A stretch of 64,000 nucleotides of DNA from positions 434,692 to 498,691 of the forward strand of contig NZ_SRII01000002.1 in NCBI RefSeq assembly GCF_004684095.1, written 5' to 3'. The notes under the pieces are model-generated. The model saw only the letters and a list, made by a program, of their open reading frames with translations, did no database searches and had not been told where the DNA came from. This DNA is from Hymenobacter sp. UV11. GTDB lineage: Bacteria; Bacteroidota; Bacteroidia; Cytophagales; Hymenobacteraceae. The number at the start of each line of letters is the position of its first letter. The first letter of the stretch is position 1. Positions 1-8,497 of the stretch are shown here, one piece after another. A program made the position numbers and the translations under genes.

Positions 1-2360
1 TCCAGCGTCTTGCGCTCGCCGCACAGCGCGAGGAATGCCTCGCGCTCCAAATCCAGCAAATACTGCTCACTCACCTCGGTAGGGGAGGAGAGGTCACCGC
101 CGCACATTACGTAGGCCAACTTATTGGCAATCAACTCATCGTGCTTCGAGATATAATTGCCTTGCTGCATGGCGTACACGCCGGTGCGGAACATGGCAAT
201 GGCGCCTTTTCCATGCACCTTAATGTTGGTTTTCTGGTTGGGCTGCGAGTAGCCGGCGTCGGCCAGCTCAATGGCCGCGGCCTTGGCCTGGGCAATTACG
301 CGGTTCGGGTTCACCACAATCTCGTCGCCCCGGCGCAGGAAGCCCAGGTCGAATGCTTCGGCGGCCGAGGTCGAAACCTTGGCCGTGCTGATGGTCATGT
401 AGGTGTTGCGCAGCAAGTTAAATTCCGGCTCGCCGTCCTCATACTTGAGGGCGGTGCGCAGGGTCATTTCCTTGGTACCGCCGCCGCCGGGTATCAGGCC
501 TACGCCAAACTCGACGAGGCCGATGTACGACTCGGCCGAGGCTACTACTTTGTCGCAGTGCAGGTTGAGCTCGCAGCCGCCGCCCAGCGTGAGGCCGTGC
601 GGGGTGCCCACCACCGGAATGCTGCTGTAGCGCATCCGCATCATGGCCTGCTGAAACTGCTGAATCATCATATTCAGCTCGTCAAACTCTTGCTCCACGG
701 CCTGCATGTACACGAGGCCCAGGTTGGCGCCGGCCGAGAAATTCGGCGCGTCGTTGCCTACCACGAGGCCGCGGTAGCCAGCTTCAGCCATCTCTACCCC
801 CTTCAACAGGCCTTGAATCACGTCGGTGCCCAGCGAATTCATCTTCGAGTGGAATTCCACGTTCAGAATGCCGTCGCCGAGGTCGATAACCGACGCGCCG
901 GCGTTCTTCCAGAGCACCTTGCCGCTGGCCCGCAGGTTGTCGAGAATAATGAAATTCTCTACCCCCGCTACCGGCTGGTACTGCTTGCTTTCCTTGTCGT
1001 AGAACTTGCGCACGCCGTTCTCCACCTTGTAAAAGGTCTGGTTGCCAGCGGCTAGCATTTCCTCTACCCACGGCGCCACGGTGCGCCCAGCCGCCTTAGC
1101 CAGCTCAATGCCGGCCGGCACGCCCAGCGCATCCCAGGTTTCAAACGGCCCCAACTCCCAGCCGAAGCCGACGCGCAGCGCGTCGTCAATCTTATATAAT
1201 TGGTCCGCGATTTCGGGCACCCGATTGCTCACGTAGGCAAACAGGCTGCCGAAGCTCAGGCGGTAAAACTCGCCCGCTTTATCCTTACCCCCCACCAAAA
1301 CCTTGAAGCGGTCGGCCACCTTGTCGATGGTCTTGGTTATCTCCAACGTGGCAAACTTAACCTTCTGCGAAGGCTTGTATTCCAAAGTGTTGAGGTCCAG
1401 GGCGTGGATTTCCGATTTGCCATCCGCACCCTTCACTTTCTTGTAGAAGCCCTGGCCGGTTTTGTCGCCCAGCCATTTGTTCTCGCCCATCTTCTTTACG
1501 AAGTCGGGCAGCACGAACACGTCCTTGGCCTCATCGTCGGGCAAGCCCTGAGCTAAGCCGTTGGCTACGTTGATAGTCGTATCGAGGCCCACCACATCGG
1601 AGGTGCGCAGCGTGGCTGACTTGGCGTGGCCGATAACCGGGCCGGTGAGCTTGTCGGTTTCTTCCACCGTCAGGCCCAGCTTCTGCATGGTCTGCATGGC
1701 GTCGAGCAGGGCAAACACGCCCACGCGGTTGGCGATGAAGCCGGGCGTATCCTTGGCCAAAACCACCGTTTTGCCCAGGTACAAGTCGCCGTAGTGCAGC
1801 AGAAAATCAACCACTTCCGGCTTTGTAGCAGGGGTAGGGATGATTTCGAGCAGCTTCAAATAGCGTGGCGGGTTGAAGAAGTGCGTGCCCGCGAAGTTTT
1901 CCTTGAAGTCGTCCGAGCGGCCCTCGGCCAACAGGTGAATCGGGATACCCGAGGTATTACTCGTGATGAGCGTGCCCTTCTTACGAAACTGCTCTATGTG
2001 CTCGTAGAGGCCCTTTTTGATGTCGAGGCGCTCCACGACTACTTCAATCACCCAGTCGCACGACGCGATTTCCTTAAGGTTGTCATCGAAGTTGCCGGTC
2101 TTGATGCGGCTGGCCTCGCTCTTGCGGTAGAGCGGCGATGGATTGGCCACTACGGCCGCTTGCAGCGCGCTGTTCACGATGCGGTTGCGCACGGCGGGCG
2201 CGTCCAGCTTCAGGCCTTTTTTCTCCTCGTCGGCCGTCAGCTCTTTGGGCGCGATGTCGAGTAGCAGCACCGGCACGCCAATGTTGGCGAAGTGGCAGGC
2301 AATGCGCGAACCCATTACGCCCGAGCCCAGCACGGCAACTTTTTTGATGATACGTTTCAT
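1..2360 (-). CDS. fadN: 3-hydroxyacyl-CoA dehydrogenase / enoyl-CoA hydratase, FadN type (3' end cut off)
   Basis: Bifunctional beta-oxidation enzyme that hydrates trans-2-enoyl-CoA and oxidises 3-hydroxyacyl-CoA with NAD. I read it on the minus strand from the ATG at 2358-2360; about 786 codons are visible and the frame is still open at base 1. The N-terminus has a Rossmann loop GSGVMG at residues 12-17, followed by the 3HCDH NAD-binding and C-terminal domains. The second half is a crotonase fold with a GGGCELNLHCD stretch and IPGGGGT. Dehydrogenase first and hydratase second is the order of Bacillus FadN, the reverse of E. coli FadB. FadN-type proteins are near 800 residues, so only a short tail is missing. 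The gene lies downstream of a MarR regulator and an acyl-CoA ligase on the same strand; a thiolase would be expected beyond the window edge. Confidence 0.93.
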   Translation of the reverse strand, partial: MKRIIKKVAVLGSGVMGSRIACHFANIGVPVLLLDIAPKELTADEEKKGLKLDAPAVRNRIVNSALQAAVVANPSPLYRKSEASRIKTGNFDDNLKEIASCDWVIEVVVERLDIKKGLYEHIEQFRKKGTLITSNTSGIPIHLLAEGRSDDFKENFAGTHFFNPPRYLKLLEIIPTPATKPEVVDFLLHYGDLYLGKTVVLAKDTPGFIANRVGVFALLDAMQTMQKLGLTVEETDKLTGPVIGHAKSATLRTSDVVGLDTTINVANGLAQGLPDDEAKDVFVLPDFVKKMGENKWLGDKTGQGFYKKVKGADGKSEIHALDLNTLEYKPSQKVKFATLEITKTIDKVADRFKVLVGGKDKAGEFYRLSFGSLFAYVSNRVPEIADQLYKIDDALRVGFGWELGPFETWDALGVPAGIELAKAAGRTVAPWVEEMLAAGNQTFYKVENGVRKFYDKESKQYQPVAGVENFIILDNLRASGKVLWKNAGASVIDLGDGILNVEFHSKMNSLGTDVIQGLLKGVEMAEAGYRGLVVGNDAPNFSAGANLGLVYMQAVEQEFDELNMMIQQFQQAMMRMRYSSIPVVGTPHGLTLGGGCELNLHCDKVVASAESYIGLVEFGVGLIPGGGGTKEMTLRTALKYEDGEPEFNLLRNTYMTISTAKVSTSAAEAFDLGFLRRGDEIVVNPNRVIAQAKAAAIELADAGYSQPNQKTNIKVHGKGAIAMFRTGVYAMQQGNYISKHDELIANKLAYVMCGGDLSSPTEVSEQYLLDLEREAFLALCGERKTL

Positions 2361-2370
2361 AAGGTAATCT

Positions 2371-2480
2371 GTCATCCTGAGCTTGCGAAGGACCTTATCA
2401 TGCCCGCAATGCTCGGTTGGGTGGGAAGAAATAGGAGTTGCCAAAGGCCGCCGTGATAAGGTGCTTCCTTCGGCAGCATA
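2371..2480. repeat. Degenerate GTCAT-family inverted repeat
   Basis: The left part reads GTCATCCTGAGCTTGCGAAG followed by GACCTTATCA. The right part carries TGATAAGGTGCTTCCTTCGG followed by CAGCATA. The arms are complementary with several mismatches. It fills the gap between the marR-like gene and fadN and is related to the copies at 44296 and 50566. Confidence 0.7.
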
Positions 2481-2491
2481 ATAACTAGCTG

Positions 2492-2971
2492 TCAGTGTGC
2501 CGCCGTTTCTTGGCGCAACGGCTTCAGGTCGAAGTCGTCGAAGAGGGTTTTACCCTCAATCATGCCCGTAATCTGGCTGGCTACCTTGAAAAAAGTATCG
2601 AGCTGGCTCTGCGTGATTTTCTCGCGCACCTTGCCGTTGAAGTGCCGCACCGTCTGGCGCGAAATCTCCTTCTTTTCCAGCCCCAGTTCGGTCAAAAAGA
2701 TGCGCACTGAACGCTTATCTTGGGCATCGGCCTGCTTGTAAATCAGGCCTTTCTCTTCCATACTACGCAAAATGCGCGTAAGTGAACGGGTTTCGAGGCC
2801 CAGTAATGGCGCGATTTTCGTGGCCGGTGTGCCTATTTCCTGGTCGATGTTCAGGAGCACAAAGCCAATGCTGGTGGTGATGTCATAGCGGGTAGCCTGC
2901 GTGTTGTACATGCGCGAAATGGCGTGCCAGGCTACTTTAATGTTGTAATCGACGGTTTCTTCAGGTTTCAT
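2492..2971 (-). CDS. MarR family transcriptional regulator
   Basis: A 159-residue winged-helix regulator. The central part, LGLETRSLTRILRSMEEKGL, is the MarR recognition helix and turn, followed by a basic wing (KQADAQDKRSVRIFLTELG). It sits between the acyl-CoA ligase and the FadN-type enzyme on the same strand. A role as fatty-acid or acyl-CoA responsive repressor of beta-oxidation is therefore plausible by context, but the ligand cannot be read from the sequence. A TATGTTTA sequence at 2990-2997, close to the Bacteroidota -7 consensus TAnnTTTG, lies just upstream of the ATG. The gap of about 130 bp to fadN holds a degenerate inverted repeat. Confidence 0.9.
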   Translation of the reverse strand: MKPEETVDYNIKVAWHAISRMYNTQATRYDITTSIGFVLLNIDQEIGTPATKIAPLLGLETRSLTRILRSMEEKGLIYKQADAQDKRSVRIFLTELGLEKKEISRQTVRHFNGKVREKITQSQLDTFFKVASQITGMIEGKTLFDDFDLKPLRQETAAH

Positions 2972-2989
2972 ATCACAGCGAAAGTGTGG

Positions 2990-2997
2990 TAAACATA
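2990..2997 (-). promoter_or_regulatory. Possible -7 box of the marR-like gene
   Basis: On the minus strand this reads TATGTTTA, 7 of 8 to TAnnTTTG. It lies 19 bp before the ATG. No -33 TTTG was found at the usual distance. Confidence 0.35.
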
Positions 2998-3039
2998 CGA
3001 AGAAATTTGTTAGGCTTGCATACTACTTGAAGAAGGGGC

Positions 3040-3095
3040 GGGTAGGCTTTAGTCTGCCGCTGTCTGGCCGAAACCCGGCAGGCTAAAGCCTACCC
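3040..3095. repeat. TAGGCTTTAGCCTGCCG-type inverted repeat
   Basis: Arms 3040-3059 (GGGTAGGCTTTAGTCTGCCG) and 3076-3095 are complementary with one mismatch, around a 16-nt loop. The element lies between the acyl-CoA ligase stop and the marR-like gene. Related sequence occurs at 6517-6620. Confidence 0.85.
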
Positions 3096-3099
3096 TCCG

Positions 3100-4863
3100 C
3101 TACTTATATATGCCCTCAATTAGCTGCTTGTTGTTCTCCGTGATGACCTTACGCTTCACCTTCATGGTAGGCGTCATCTCGCCGCTTTCCACCGTCCACT
3201 GCTCGGGTAGGAGCACCGATTTTTTAACCTGTTCCCAATGCGCAAAGCCTTGGTTGTACTTCACCACCAGCTCTTGGTAAAACTTTACTACCTGCTCGTC
3301 TTTCACCAGCTCGGCGTGCGACGTGGCCGCGATACCTTGCTTGGTGGCCCACTTTTGCAACTCATCAAAAGCCGGAATAATGAGGGCGCTGGGGAATTTC
3401 TGGTCGGCCCCTACCACCATCAGCTGCTCGATGAATGGGTCTTCTTTCATCTTGTTCTCAATGACTTGCGGCGCGATGTACTTGCCGCCGCTGGTCTTGA
3501 ACATCTCCTTTTTACGGTCGGTGATTTTCAGGAAGCGGCCGTTCACAAACTCGCCAATGTCGCCAGTGTGAAACCAGCCGTCCGCGTCAATTGTCTCGGC
3601 CGTTTGCTCGGGCTTGTTGTAGTAACCCAGCATCACGGAGGCTGATTTAGTCAGAATTTCGCCATCAGGGGCAATTTTCACCTCCATGTTGTCGATGAGT
3701 GGGCCTACCGCGCCAATCATGTTGTTTTCGCGCTCGTAGCCATTCACCGCAATTACGGGCGAAGTTTCGGTGAGGCCGTAGCCCTCCATTACCCGAATGC
3801 CAGCCGCCCAGAATACCCGCGCCAGGCGCGGCTGCAAGGCCCCACCGCCGCTCACAATGCAGCGCAGCTTGCCACCCAGTGCCTCACGCCACTTGTTGAA
3901 GATGAGCTTGTTGGCGAGGGCCAGCTCGGTATTGTAGATAAAGCCCTGGTCTTTTTGGGTATCGTATTTCAGGCCCAAATCCAGGGCCCAGAAGAAGAGC
4001 TTGTGCTTGATGCCGGTTTGCTCGTGGCCCTTGGCTACGATGCGGTCATACACTTTCTCCAGCAGGCGTGGCACGGTGGTAAAAATGCTGGGCTGCACCT
4101 CACGCAGGTTGTCGGCGATGGTTTCCATGCTCTCGGCGTAGTAGATGCTCACGCCGTGAATCATGTACAGATACGTCACCATACGCTCAAAAATATGGCA
4201 CAAGGGCAAGAAGCTCAAGGCTTTATCTTCAGTGCCCACGGGTACGTAGCGGGCCGAGTTGCGGCAATTGCTCAAGATGTTATCGTGGCTGAGCATCACG
4301 CCTTTGGGCTTGCCGGTGGTGCCGCTGGTATAGATGAGCGTGAGCAGGTCGTGGGGTCGCACGGCGGCTTTTAGCGGCTCCAGGTCAGCGGGGTTGCCCT
4401 GGCGGCCCAACGCCAGCAGCTCGTCGAAGTGGCGCGCGCCCTCAACTTTGTCGAAGGTAAAGACATTGGCGGCCGGAATATCAAGCCCCGCCGTGGCCTC
4501 CTTCACTTTATCGTACAGCTGCTTATCGGCCACGAAAACGGCTTTGACGCCCGCATCGGTAAAAATATACTGGTAGTCCTCGACCGTAATGCTGGGGTAC
4601 ATCGGCACGCTGGTAGCGCCAATCTGTGCAATACCAAAGTCGGCCAGCAGCCACTCGGGCCGGTTCATGCTGATAATAGCCACTTTATCATCCTTCTTCA
4701 GGCCCAGCTTTAGTAGGCCCAGACTCACCAGGTTGGTTTGCTCCTGCACCTGCTGGCTGCTCAGGGGCACGTAGCGGCCATCAATCTTTGCCGCGAGGGC
4801 ATCGGCTTGGGGGAGCTTTTCGAGTTGATTGGCGAGAATATCGAAGGAGCGGCGGACGTCCAT
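3100..4863 (-). CDS. fadD: Long-chain fatty-acid--CoA ligase (AMP-forming)
   Basis: Adenylate-forming enzyme activating fatty acids to acyl-CoA. The 587-residue protein carries the P-loop-like motif YTSGTTGKPKGVMLSH near residue 180, GYGLTETSPV, the TGDIGEF motif with ITDRKKEMFKTSGGKYIAP, and a late Lys in TPTMKVKRK. I start at the ATG at 4861-4863 (MDVRRSFDIL). A longer in-frame reading to 5085 adds 74 low-complexity residues overlapping the divergent gene and is unlikely. The protein resembles eukaryotic-like FAA1/FadD15 ligases of Bacteroidota. It is followed on the same strand by a MarR regulator and FadN, so it probably feeds beta-oxidation. Confidence 0.93.
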   Translation of the reverse strand: MDVRRSFDILANQLEKLPQADALAAKIDGRYVPLSSQQVQEQTNLVSLGLLKLGLKKDDKVAIISMNRPEWLLADFGIAQIGATSVPMYPSITVEDYQYIFTDAGVKAVFVADKQLYDKVKEATAGLDIPAANVFTFDKVEGARHFDELLALGRQGNPADLEPLKAAVRPHDLLTLIYTSGTTGKPKGVMLSHDNILSNCRNSARYVPVGTEDKALSFLPLCHIFERMVTYLYMIHGVSIYYAESMETIADNLREVQPSIFTTVPRLLEKVYDRIVAKGHEQTGIKHKLFFWALDLGLKYDTQKDQGFIYNTELALANKLIFNKWREALGGKLRCIVSGGGALQPRLARVFWAAGIRVMEGYGLTETSPVIAVNGYERENNMIGAVGPLIDNMEVKIAPDGEILTKSASVMLGYYNKPEQTAETIDADGWFHTGDIGEFVNGRFLKITDRKKEMFKTSGGKYIAPQVIENKMKEDPFIEQLMVVGADQKFPSALIIPAFDELQKWATKQGIAATSHAELVKDEQVVKFYQELVVKYNQGFAHWEQVKKSVLLPEQWTVESGEMTPTMKVKRKVITENNKQLIEGIYK

Positions 4864-4985
4864 AAGGTGGGGCAGGGGGCAGGCAGTGTGGGAATAAGGG
4901 ACTAAAGAAACAGGATTTTCTCCGAAAAACTCCCGTGACTTGCAGCCGCGCCCGCCTAAAAAGCCAATCGGGAGCCGACAAGGCG

Positions 4986-4993
4986 TAAATTTG
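4986..4993 (+). promoter_or_regulatory. -7 box upstream of the ureohydrolase-like gene
   Basis: TAAATTTG matches the Bacteroidota -7 consensus TAnnTTTG exactly and lies 24 bp upstream of the ATG at 5018. No clear TTTG was found 19-21 bp further upstream. Confidence 0.5.
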
Positions 4994-5017
4994 GCCGCGC
5001 CCCGTTGCGCTTGCTGC

Positions 5018-6202
5018 ATGAATCTGGCCCTCTTTTTTGACCCGCTGCCCGACGAGCTGACCGGCCCTACCCCCGCCCCGACCACCGTGGCTGCCTACGC
5101 CACGCGCTTCGCCGAAGACTTTCCCGACTGGCGCACGGCCGACCTGGCGCTCATTGGCCTCGACGAGTGGCGCGGCACGGCGGCCGGGCCGCCGCCGCCC
5201 GGCCAGCACGGTGCCAACCGCGTGCGCGAGCGCTTTTACCAGCTGCATCGCGGCACCAGCCCGCTCCGGCTCGTCGATTTGGGCAATCTGCGCCCCGGCC
5301 TGAGCCTGGAGGACACGTACCAGCGCCTGCGCGAGATTGTGCGGGCGCTGCTCGAAGAGAACACCCTGCCCCTGCTGCTGGGCGGCGGCCACGACCTCGA
5401 CTACGGGCAGTTTCTGGCCTACGAGCCACAGCACGAGGCCGTGCCCGCTATCAATTTTGCGGTGGTCGATTCGCGGCCCGACATGGCCATGCCCGGCCCG
5501 TTTGCCGCGCCCGAAGACAGCCACTTGCGCCGCGTGCTCATGCACACGCCCAATTTTGTATTCAGCTGCGCCCACCTGGCGCACCAGCAGTACCTGACGC
5601 CGCCCGAGGTGCTGGCCGCCTTCGAAAAGCTGCACTTCGAAACTATGAGCGTGGGCGAGCTGCGCACCGACCGCCGCCTGGCCGAGCCGGTATTGCGCCA
5701 GGCCAATTTTCTGAGTGTCGATATTGCCGCCATTCGTTGGCAGGATGCGCCCGGCTACTACCCAGCTAGCCCGTTTGGGCTGAGCAATGAGGATGCCGCC
5801 CAGCTTTGCTGGTACGCGGGTCATAATGAGCAGCTTACTTCCATTGGCTTGTACGGCTACCGTCCCGACCATGACCCGCACGGACTAGCCGCCGCCACGC
5901 TGGCCACCATGCTCTGGTACTTCATGGAGGGCTACTACCACCGCAAGCCCGAAACGGGTTTCGGCACCTACCGCTTCCTCACCTACACGCTGGTGCTGCC
6001 CGGCAATGGCCGCGACGAGCCCAACGAGCTGGTATTCTATAAGTCGCGCCGGGCCGATACCGACAAGTGGTGGATGGAAGTAGAAAGCCTCGCCGACCAG
6101 GCCGTGAAGCGCATCGTGCCCTGTACCCACCAGGACTATCTGCACGCCGCCCAGGGCGACCTGCCCCAGCGCTGGATTCGGACGCAGGCGCTGCTGAGTT
6201 AA
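5018..6202 (+). CDS. Ureohydrolase (arginase/formimidoylglutamase) superfamily protein, metal site altered
   Basis: The 394-residue protein has the arginase-family core. GGGHDLDYG (His125) matches the first metal motif. The second motif, normally DAHxD, reads D151-S-R-P-D155, so the His is Arg. The third, normally SxDxDxxDP, reads S233-V-D-I-A-A-I-R, so the second Asp is Ala237 and the third is Arg240. Three of the classical metal-site positions are therefore replaced. The family hydrolyses guanidino or formimino groups with two Mn ions; this member may be inactive or use a different chemistry. The start at 5018 (MNLALFFDPL) follows a TAAATTTG -7 box. No hut genes flank it, so histidine degradation is not supported by context. 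It may be cotranscribed with the cytochrome-b5-like gene 63 bp downstream. Confidence 0.75.
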   Translation: MNLALFFDPLPDELTGPTPAPTTVAAYATRFAEDFPDWRTADLALIGLDEWRGTAAGPPPPGQHGANRVRERFYQLHRGTSPLRLVDLGNLRPGLSLEDTYQRLREIVRALLEENTLPLLLGGGHDLDYGQFLAYEPQHEAVPAINFAVVDSRPDMAMPGPFAAPEDSHLRRVLMHTPNFVFSCAHLAHQQYLTPPEVLAAFEKLHFETMSVGELRTDRRLAEPVLRQANFLSVDIAAIRWQDAPGYYPASPFGLSNEDAAQLCWYAGHNEQLTSIGLYGYRPDHDPHGLAAATLATMLWYFMEGYYHRKPETGFGTYRFLTYTLVLPGNGRDEPNELVFYKSRRADTDKWWMEVESLADQAVKRIVPCTHQDYLHAAQGDLPQRWIRTQALLS

Positions 6203-6265
6203 ATTTGCGCCGCGGGCCCTACCCCCCGTCGCCAGCCCCAAGCGCCTGGTATAAGCAGAGGCATA

Positions 6266-6517
6266 ATGACTGACTACCCCGAAGCCCTAAAGACGTATAC
6301 CCGTAGCCAACTGGCCCTGCGCAACGGCCAGGACCGCGATGAAATATGGGTGGCGTACCAGGGTAATATTTACGACGTTGGTCGCTCACGCCTCTGGCAG
6401 CGTGGCAACCACTACGAGCACTGGGCCGGCCAGGACCTCACCCGCGAGCTGGACGAAGACGCGCCGCACCTCGCCACCGTCTTTGATAAGTTTCAAATAA
6501 TCGGCAAGCTCGCGTAG
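6266..6517 (+). CDS. Cytochrome b5-like heme/steroid-binding domain protein
   Basis: An 83-residue single-domain protein. The pattern WVAYQGNIYDVGRSRLWQRG, then NHYEHWAGQDLTRELDEDAP, matches small bacterial cytochrome b5-like domains. The paired histidines in NHYEH and the late His in APHLATVF are the heme or ligand-binding candidates. There is no signal peptide or membrane segment, so it is probably cytoplasmic. The partner is unknown; its position right after the ureohydrolase-like gene suggests cotranscription only. Binding of heme versus a sterol-like ligand cannot be decided from sequence. Confidence 0.8.
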   Translation: MTDYPEALKTYTRSQLALRNGQDRDEIWVAYQGNIYDVGRSRLWQRGNHYEHWAGQDLTRELDEDAPHLATVFDKFQIIGKLA

Positions 6518-6620
6518 GGTAGGCTTTAGCCTGCCGTTTGAACAGCTGTGCGGTAAGCTTCAGCTTGCCGTGCGTGGCTGCCTCCTGCCAATACTACGGC
6601 AAGCTAAAGCTTACCGCACA
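6517..6620. repeat. GGTAAGCTTTAGCTTGCCG-type inverted repeat with an extra half-site
   Basis: A single copy of GGGTAGGCTTTAGCCTGCCG (6517-6536) is followed by a near-perfect inverted repeat. Its 25-bp arms at 6547-6571 and 6596-6620 differ at one position. Compared with the half-site, two G:C positions of the inner mini-palindrome AGGCT/AGCCT are changed together to A:T (AAGCT/AGCTT). Confidence 0.85.
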
Positions 6621-6641
6621 TGCTTACCTCACCTTCGCCCC

Positions 6642-7439
6642 ATGACCACCGAAACCACCTCTACCTACAACGACCTCGAAACGCTGCCCACCGCCGCCCT
6701 GCTGGCGGGCATGAACCAACTCGACAAGACCGTGCCGCTGGCCGTGCAAAAGGCCCTACCCCAGGTCGAGGCGTTGGTTGAAGCCGTGGTGGCGCGGCTG
6801 CGGGCCGGGGGCCGGCTGTTCTACATTGGGGCCGGTACGAGCGGCCGGCTGGGGGTAGTAGATGCCTCCGAGTGCCCGCCCACGTTTGGGGTGCCGGCCG
6901 GGCTGGTAGTCGGCATTATGGCCGGCGGCGATGGGGCCATTCGGCAGGCCGTGGAGGGCGCTGAGGATAACGCCATCCAGGCCTGGGCTGATTTACAGCA
7001 GTTTAACGCTAATGAAAAAGATGTGCTGGTGGGCATCGCGGCCTCGGGCCGCACGCCTTACGTGATAGGCGGCCTGCAAGCGGCGCGCGCCGCCGGGCTA
7101 GCCACGGGCTGCGTGGTATGCAACGCGGGCTCGGCCGTGGCGGCGGCTTGCGAATTTCCGGTGGAGGTTGTCACGGGTCCCGAATTCATCACGGGTAGCA
7201 CGCGCCTGAAAGCGGGCACGGCTCAAAAGCTGGTGCTCAACATGCTGACTACGGCCACTTTTATCAGGCTGGGCCGCGTAAAAGGCAACAAAATGGTAGA
7301 TATGCAGCTCAGCAACGACAAGCTTGTGGAGCGCGGCCAGCGCATGCTGATGGACGAACTGGCTATTCCGGCTGCCGAGGCGGCCGACCTGCTGCACCAG
7401 CACGGCTCGGTGCGGGCTGCCCTGGCTGCCCGGCAATAA
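6642..7439 (+). CDS. murQ: N-acetylmuramic acid 6-phosphate etherase
   Basis: Cleaves the lactyl ether of MurNAc-6-phosphate to GlcNAc-6-phosphate and D-lactate in cell-wall sugar recycling. The 265-residue SIS-domain protein has the family signature GAGTSGRLGVVDASECPPTFG around residues 63-83, followed by GIAASGRTPYV and the KAGTAQKLVLNMLTTATFI helix. I chose the ATG at 6642 (MTTETTSTYNDLETL); an upstream in-frame extension runs into the inverted repeat and does not resemble the family. It is shorter than E. coli MurQ (about 300 residues). No PTS or MurK gene is adjacent. Confidence 0.95.
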   Translation: MTTETTSTYNDLETLPTAALLAGMNQLDKTVPLAVQKALPQVEALVEAVVARLRAGGRLFYIGAGTSGRLGVVDASECPPTFGVPAGLVVGIMAGGDGAIRQAVEGAEDNAIQAWADLQQFNANEKDVLVGIAASGRTPYVIGGLQAARAAGLATGCVVCNAGSAVAAACEFPVEVVTGPEFITGSTRLKAGTAQKLVLNMLTTATFIRLGRVKGNKMVDMQLSNDKLVERGQRMLMDELAIPAAEAADLLHQHGSVRAALAARQ

Positions 7440-7545
7440 TTAGGCTTGACATTCAGGCAAAAGCACCCCAGCCCGCCAATTCAGTCGAACGATTCGGCCG
7501 AACTGGCGTTTTGCTAAACGGGCGGCTTCAGCCGGCTTTTTCGCC

Positions 7546-8112
7546 ATGCATACCATCGAACCCCACTACAATTGGATTGAGCAGTACTCGGCTGCCGACG
7601 ACCCGCGCTCGCCGCTCTTCGGGGCCGAGTATAGCCTCGATACGTACAGCAATACCATTTACGGCTACTACATTCATCCCCAGTGGGATAGCATCGAATC
7701 GGATACGCTGTTCTTCAAAATTCTGTGGGTCGACTACGACGATGGGTGCGCCATTCTGGAGTTTATCGGCGAGTGGAACGACGCCATTGAGAACGACATC
7801 ATGCAGCTCAAGCGCAACATCTTGGATGTGCTGGTGCATGAGGGCATTCGGCGCTTCATCCTCATCGGCGAAAACGTGTTCAACTTTCACGGCTCCGACG
7901 ACAGCTACTACGAAGAATGGTTTGAGGATGTGGAAGATGGCTGGATTGCCGGCATCAACTTTCAGGACCACGTGCGCCGCGAAATGGCGCAGTACAGCCT
8001 CGACCATTACATCAATTTTGGGGGTACGCTCGACGACCTGGCCTGGCGCACCTACGAGCCGCGCCGCCTGTTCGAAGAAGTAGACGGCCTCCTGCGCCGG
8101 CGGCTTGGCTGA
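7546..8112 (+). CDS. Conserved hypothetical protein, acidic
   Basis: I do not recognise a named family. The 188-residue protein is acidic and aromatic-rich (YNWIEQY, GYYIHPQWDSIES, DSYYEEWFEDVEDGW). It has no signal peptide or membrane helix, so it is probably cytosolic. The segment EFIGEWNDAIENDIMQLKRN followed by RRFILIGENVFNFHG looks like an alpha/beta domain. The reading frame is uninterrupted and has normal codon use. It stands alone between murQ and a convergent small gene, and a strong bidirectional terminator follows it. Confidence 0.7.
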   Translation: MHTIEPHYNWIEQYSAADDPRSPLFGAEYSLDTYSNTIYGYYIHPQWDSIESDTLFFKILWVDYDDGCAILEFIGEWNDAIENDIMQLKRNILDVLVHEGIRRFILIGENVFNFHGSDDSYYEEWFEDVEDGWIAGINFQDHVRREMAQYSLDHYINFGGTLDDLAWRTYEPRRLFEEVDGLLRRRLG

Positions 8113-8137
8113 AACGGAAGGGGGTAGGCCACCCTCA

Positions 8138-8183
8138 AACAAGAAAGAGGCAACCAGCATACGCCGGTTGCCTCTTTCTTGTT
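8138..8183. terminator. Bidirectional rho-independent terminator
   Basis: Perfect 18-bp arms 8138-8155 (AACAAGAAAGAGGCAACC) and 8166-8183 around a 10-nt loop, between the convergent genes ending at 8112 and 8204. Confidence 0.85.
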
Positions 8184-8203
8184 AGGCCCAAAAGTAGCCG
8201 TTA

Positions 8204-8497
8204 CTACTGGTTCTTTTTGCTCTTTTTGGTCTTGGTGGTAACTTCTTCCCCATCGTCTTTCTGCGAGCCCGCCGCATCGGTGATAATGCGGTTCTGCTCG
8301 GCTACGGAGCCTTTGTAAACTTCGGGGCCATTTTGCTTGCGCAGCTTACGCCGACGCTTCAACTCGGCTTTGCTCATCGGAGCCTGCTCTTGGGGTGTTT
8401 GCTTGATAGTCAGCGGCAAGGTGGCCGGCAACGTGAGCGGGGCAGCCTCAACCGCCGAGGCGCCAGCTAGCAACGCAACGAAAAGGATGTTTTTCAT
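8204..8497 (-). CDS. Small secreted lysine-rich protein
   Basis: 97 residues with an N-terminal signal peptide (MKNILFVALLAGASAVEA, cleavage probably after AEA/A). The mature part is strongly basic: KAELKRRRKLRKQNG in the middle and TKTKKSKKNQ at the end. No enzymatic motif is visible. Function is unknown; the charge suggests periplasmic or surface interaction with anionic polymers, which is inference only. Confidence 0.7.
   Translation of the reverse strand: MKNILFVALLAGASAVEAAPLTLPATLPLTIKQTPQEQAPMSKAELKRRRKLRKQNGPEVYKGSVAEQNRIITDAAGSQKDDGEEVTTKTKKSKKNQ

Noticed and set aside
141..1055. Long plus-strand open frame
   Set aside because: It is antisense to the fadN-type gene, whose minus-strand frame shows clear domain motifs; high GC creates long shadow frames.
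4864..5085. 74-residue N-terminal extension of the acyl-CoA ligase
   Set aside because: Low-complexity, overlaps the divergent ureohydrolase gene, and the family starts near MDVRRSFDIL.
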